NCBI GenBank assembly: GCA_037074765.1
Contig: JBAMDO010000147.1
Location: 186,001 to 250,000 of the forward strand
Length of the DNA: 64,000 nt
Direction of reading: 5' to 3'
Source: Mansonella perstans
Lineage: Eukaryota > Nematoda > Chromadorea > Rhabditida > Onchocercidae
This document shows, piece after piece, positions 60,501 to 64,000 of this stretch. Position numbers and translations under genes: made by a program. The number at the start of each line of letters is the position of its first letter. The stretch's first letter is position 1. The notes beneath the pieces are model-generated. The model saw nothing but the letters and a program-made list of their open reading frames with translations. It was not told the DNA's origin and did not search any database.

Positions 60501-62064
60501 ATAAGCTTTAAAGCTCATTTCTTTTCAACCTCGTCCTCAAATCAATAATCTAAGAAAAGGCACAATTATTGCATCCGAAAATGAGTTCAATACATAATAC
60601 CATATGTAAAATAGAAATTAAAACTAAACATATCATACACAATACATTTTGCAAATAATCCTCCAATAGATGAAAGTAAAGCAGTTCTGAGATGTTTTTA
60701 CCAAAGTTGACAGTTTTAAACTTTCAAGAATAGCAGTTGAAAAATCATACAAAATACGACAAATTTAAACCGAAACGAATGGTACGTAATAATTTGCTGT
60801 ACCTAATGTTAGAATTAAGCATTTGATAGATTAAAAAAACGATAATTAAGTAGTGTAATGTTGACAATATAGAAAACTAAAAAAGGTTTCATCCATATCA
60901 ATGGGATTTATTTCTCATGTTCCTATGTGCAATTCCTTCCTTAAATAATACGATCAGATGGCAAGACTTAAATTGTTTTGCTACGTATTTGTTAATGTTA
61001 AATAGAATGTGACAAAAATTTTTGAAACGATGGGAGAAAATAGGACAAAAAGCTTTAAATGCAAAAAACCGACTCTTTTTGGTATGTTTCAACATTTATC
61101 TTTGCTTTTTAAAATTATTCAGCATTTCATCTTGAAGAAATGAGCATTTTGGTCAAATAAATGATTAGGCTTGACATATTACTTTTTAATTTAACAAAAG
61201 CCTAATCATTGTTCTTTGTGAAAAGGGCTCGTTACTTAATATTCGGAATAATTAATGTCGTGTAACCAGAAATTATTTGATAATTTCCAATATAGGAATC
61301 CGTTTTTCAACGGTAAAATTTAACGTACTTTCGATTCTGAAATTAAAATTAAATATATGATTGAAATGGAATGAAATTTCAGACGACAAATAATTTCAAC
61401 CTTGAAAAATTCAATATTTTAAGGATACAAATGGTTGGCTTTATCATGTATGCAAAAACTAAAAACAAAAAATAAAAACAAAACCAAAAACTACCTGACA
61501 TTATCAAATATGTAACAAAGCTATTAACCTTTCTTTCAAATTTCTTTAACTCGACAACCTTTCAACAAAGCAAGTCACTAGTCATTTACTTCATTTTGCA
61601 TTGAAAAACAAAAAATCAAATTATGAAAAATTAAAGGAAATTAAAACTCGAGAAGTGTTTAAAATTGAAGGAAAGAAAATCATTCATTAGAAACGAGATC
61701 CGGGAATTTGTGACAACTTGTTAGGGATAAGCGAATAATTCATTTTGTACATCAATTTTTTACATTTTTCCTTCTCAGTCTATTCATTTGTCATCCAACA
61801 AAGAAATGCGGGAAACAAACAGGAATAAGAATAAAAAAATGTTCGAAAATGTCCACAACGTAAAACATGCTTTGCTTCTGGTTTCGTTGTAAGAATATAA
61901 GGGCTACAATTTCTGTTGCGCTGTTTCTCCATATCATTTCCACCGATAGGAATGTGTAGCGATGGAATTGCATATATTGAACCCGGTATAAAATTGTTCT
62001 TTTCATCATGCGGCTATTTTTCAAATTAAAAATCCTTATAATTTAAACATAACATTGATTTTCA
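60501..62064. other. Non-coding AT-rich stretch
   Basis: No supportable gene, repeat array or RNA gene in about 1.5 kb. Confidence 0.5.
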
Positions 62065-62065
62065 G

Positions 62066-62875
62066 TGTCAAGTGAACCACAAGCTTGCCTACCAATGCTA
62101 AATAATTGTCCACCTGGTTATCACTGCCAGAAAAGTTCAAAATCAGGCCATTATTTATGCTGCACTTCGGGGCATTTAAATACCTCTTTTTTCTGGTTAA
62201 ATTTGAAATTTTATTTCAATTTTTTTAGGGGAAGAAAAAAACTTACCGTAATAAGTAATAAGGAAAATGAAGGTAAATATTTTTGACGTGAAAATAAGTT
62301 ATCATAAAATTTCAAATTTGTAAATTGGTAGTTGAATTGGTAGTAAAACGGATGTTTTTGCTGTCCTTTGAGGCTTAGATAAAAATCATACACAAAACTT
62401 TTAAAAAAACTAGTAGTTGAATTTTTTTTCACCTATCACAGACTTTTTTTCTTATCTATCACATAATTCAATGTAATATCCTTGGGGAAGAGCTCATACT
62501 GAAATTTCCTCGGGGATTTTTTTTTTAGTATTTTCAACCATCGATTAATAATATGAGGTATTTTGGTGATGCAATTTGTTTGGTGATTGTTTTTCAAAAC
62601 AAGCAAATAATAAATACAAAGATAACAAGCAGAAGATTTATCCGTGATGAATGTAAAAATGAACTTCCTTTTTCTACTTTAGGTTTCATTGATATAGCCG
62701 GAAGGTATCGTGAATAATGGTACCATTGGTGCTTTTTGTAAGAATAATGTTTTTGTTGGGGAACAATGTGACTTGGCTGATGCATATTGCAATTAAATTT
62801 CAGTTACCAGCCAATGCAAACTGGGTTATGAGCTAAAGCTTGATATGAATAAACAAGATGATACAGTTAATTAAC
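62066..62875 (+). pseudogene. Fragments of an EB/lustrin-like cysteine-rich secreted protein
   Basis: After TTTTCAG an exon (62066 to about 62190) reads SSEPQACLPMLNNCPPGYHC followed by QKSSKSGHYLCC, the C-x6-C-PPGYxC...YLCC pattern of nematode cysteine-rich repeats. Downstream (about 62712-62875) one frame reads GIVNNGTIGAFCKNNVFVGE, QCDLADAYCN, a TAA stop, then ISVTSQCKLGYELKLDMNKQ. That is an EB-module-like arrangement interrupted by one stop. No signal peptide exon or clean donor joining the parts was found. It may be a decayed gene, or the stop may be removed by an unseen short intron. Function unknown. Confidence 0.4.
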
Positions 62876-63840
62876 TCTTATCTATCTGTAATTGGTTTAT
62901 TATTTCAAAATGGAATAATTCGAAATTCTCATTTGTAAAATATTGAAAATAGTAGTGATGAGTCTGAGATACAATTTAATTGTTAAAAGTACAATTTTTG
63001 TACATAAATTAGAAACAAAACGTAAAAATCTTTTAAAATTTACTTAAGAGCACAATTGTTATTGATTGCAAAGGCGTTTTTACAGTTGAAAGCATACGAA
63101 GTTTTGAAATATTTCTCTTTCAGGGCTTTTGCGTCAAAATGGAGGAAAGCAACTTTGCAAATCAAACTCGGCAATATTTAATGAAACAAATTATTTTATT
63201 CTACGGAAAATGATGACTCATTCTTGGGTAATACTTTTCCGATTCTTGAAAGCACATTTCTAGAAGGCGATGCTAAAAACATGGAACGTTACTTAATTCA
63301 GATCGATGATCACAATGTACCAATGATTTGATCACATACTTCGCATGAAAAAATTTTTATCACCAAAAACTTTTCATTAAAAATAAAAATTAAACTAAAA
63401 TAATTATTCCATTTTTTTAAATTACCATTTAAAAAAAGACAGAAAATGACCGTATTTAAATATGATCTATTTTTATATTTTCTACTAAACTACAACTTTG
63501 CATAGTTACTTTGCAAATTATCGAGTCCTAAATAATTTACTCCAATTATGGCTAAAGATTAAAAAAAAATAGATCACATTAAGCATAAAAATACATTGCG
63601 TATTATTTTTCACTAGTAAAATGCAGTAATTAATTTGTAATTTAAGTTCATGTAAATTAAATTGCAAACATTTCACGAATAATCATAATCGTTATTCATT
63701 CAACATGTTCCATATACTACAATTGCAAAATTATAATCGAATGATACACAATGGCTTCTGTACCGGCCATTAAAAGGAAATTTACCTGTCATTAAAATGT
63801 ATTTCAATCTTTGTCAAAAAATGCGTAAAATATATCATCG
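62876..63840. other. Non-coding stretch near the right edge
   Basis: Nothing firmly supported. A weak exon-like piece follows TTTCAG at about 63123 (GFCVKMEESNFANQTRQYLM), possibly the tail of the preceding fragments. Confidence 0.35.
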
Positions 63841-63972
63841 TCATTTAAATGAGAAATTTTGTCCTGATTTCGAAGCTACAACTTTAGCAACAACTTGTTC
63901 TTGTCTTGCAATCAAATCTTTTGACAGGTTAACATCCATGCTAAAATGTTTCATAAATTCCAATCTTTTATT
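63841..63972 (-). CDS. Probable last exon of a gene entering from the right
   Basis: On the minus strand, after AAAAAACTTAG, a 132-bp open exon reads NKRLEFMKHFSMDVNLSKDL, then IARQEQVVAKVVASKSGQNF and ends SFK-stop. The amphipathic, charged composition and the acceptor make a C-terminal exon plausible. The family is not recognised and the rest lies outside the window. Confidence 0.4.
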   Translation of the reverse strand, partial: NKRLEFMKHFSMDVNLSKDLIARQEQVVAKVVASKSGQNFSFK

Positions 63973-64000
63973 CTAAGTTTTTTCGTCAACGAGAAATGTA

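Overview
The window is eukaryotic and almost certainly from a nematode, most likely a filarial (onchocercid) worm. It is AT-rich. Genes are broken into many short exons with TTTCAG acceptors, some ATGs sit just behind a strong isolated 3' splice site (as expected for spliced-leader addition), and several proteins are recognisable animal families. One intron holds a decayed piece of a Rickettsiales-type (Wolbachia-like) RNA polymerase beta' gene, which also points to a filarial host. I worked from sequence alone. Exon chains were built by checking splice sites, codon phase and resemblance to remembered families; no database search was run.

Left third (1-23.3 kb): conserved housekeeping genes. 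The 5' end of a DHX35-type DEAH-box RNA helicase (minus) runs off the left edge. Next come a DBHS/NONO-type paraspeckle RNA-binding protein (minus, nine exons, 2287-9267), an ABCF3-type ATPase (plus, 17 exons, 10095-15186), a small BTB-domain protein with a CaaX-like tail (minus, 15758-18360) and a DAZ/BOULE-type germline RNA-binding protein (plus, nine exons, 20483-23327). All the complete models sum to whole codons. The bacterial rpoC fragment lies in an intron of the BTB gene.

Middle and right (24.4-57.1 kb): a young segmental duplication. A two-gene unit is present as near-identical inverted arms at 24445-30854 and 50231-56640, each 6410 bp, about 19.4 kb apart. A third, partial copy in direct orientation lies at 38200-42665. 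The unit carries a secreted protein with two 8-cysteine domains, present three times, and a convergent gene for a protein with two putative zinc-binding modules, complete at 49225-52395 and 5'-truncated at 28687-30463. One secreted copy has a one-base frameshift and another has a local patch of substitutions. Between the arms lie a C2H2-type zinc-finger gene (31939-33167), a candidate two-exon secreted peptide gene (43000-45279), long AT-rich stretches and a 27-bp minisatellite.

Right end (57.1-64 kb): an 0.9-kb foldback element, a decayed coiled-coil gene with in-frame stops, fragments of an EB-like cysteine-rich secreted protein, and the last exon of a gene running in from the right.

At least four introns appear to use GC-AG rather than GT-AG splice sites, each supported by reading frame and two also by family homology.
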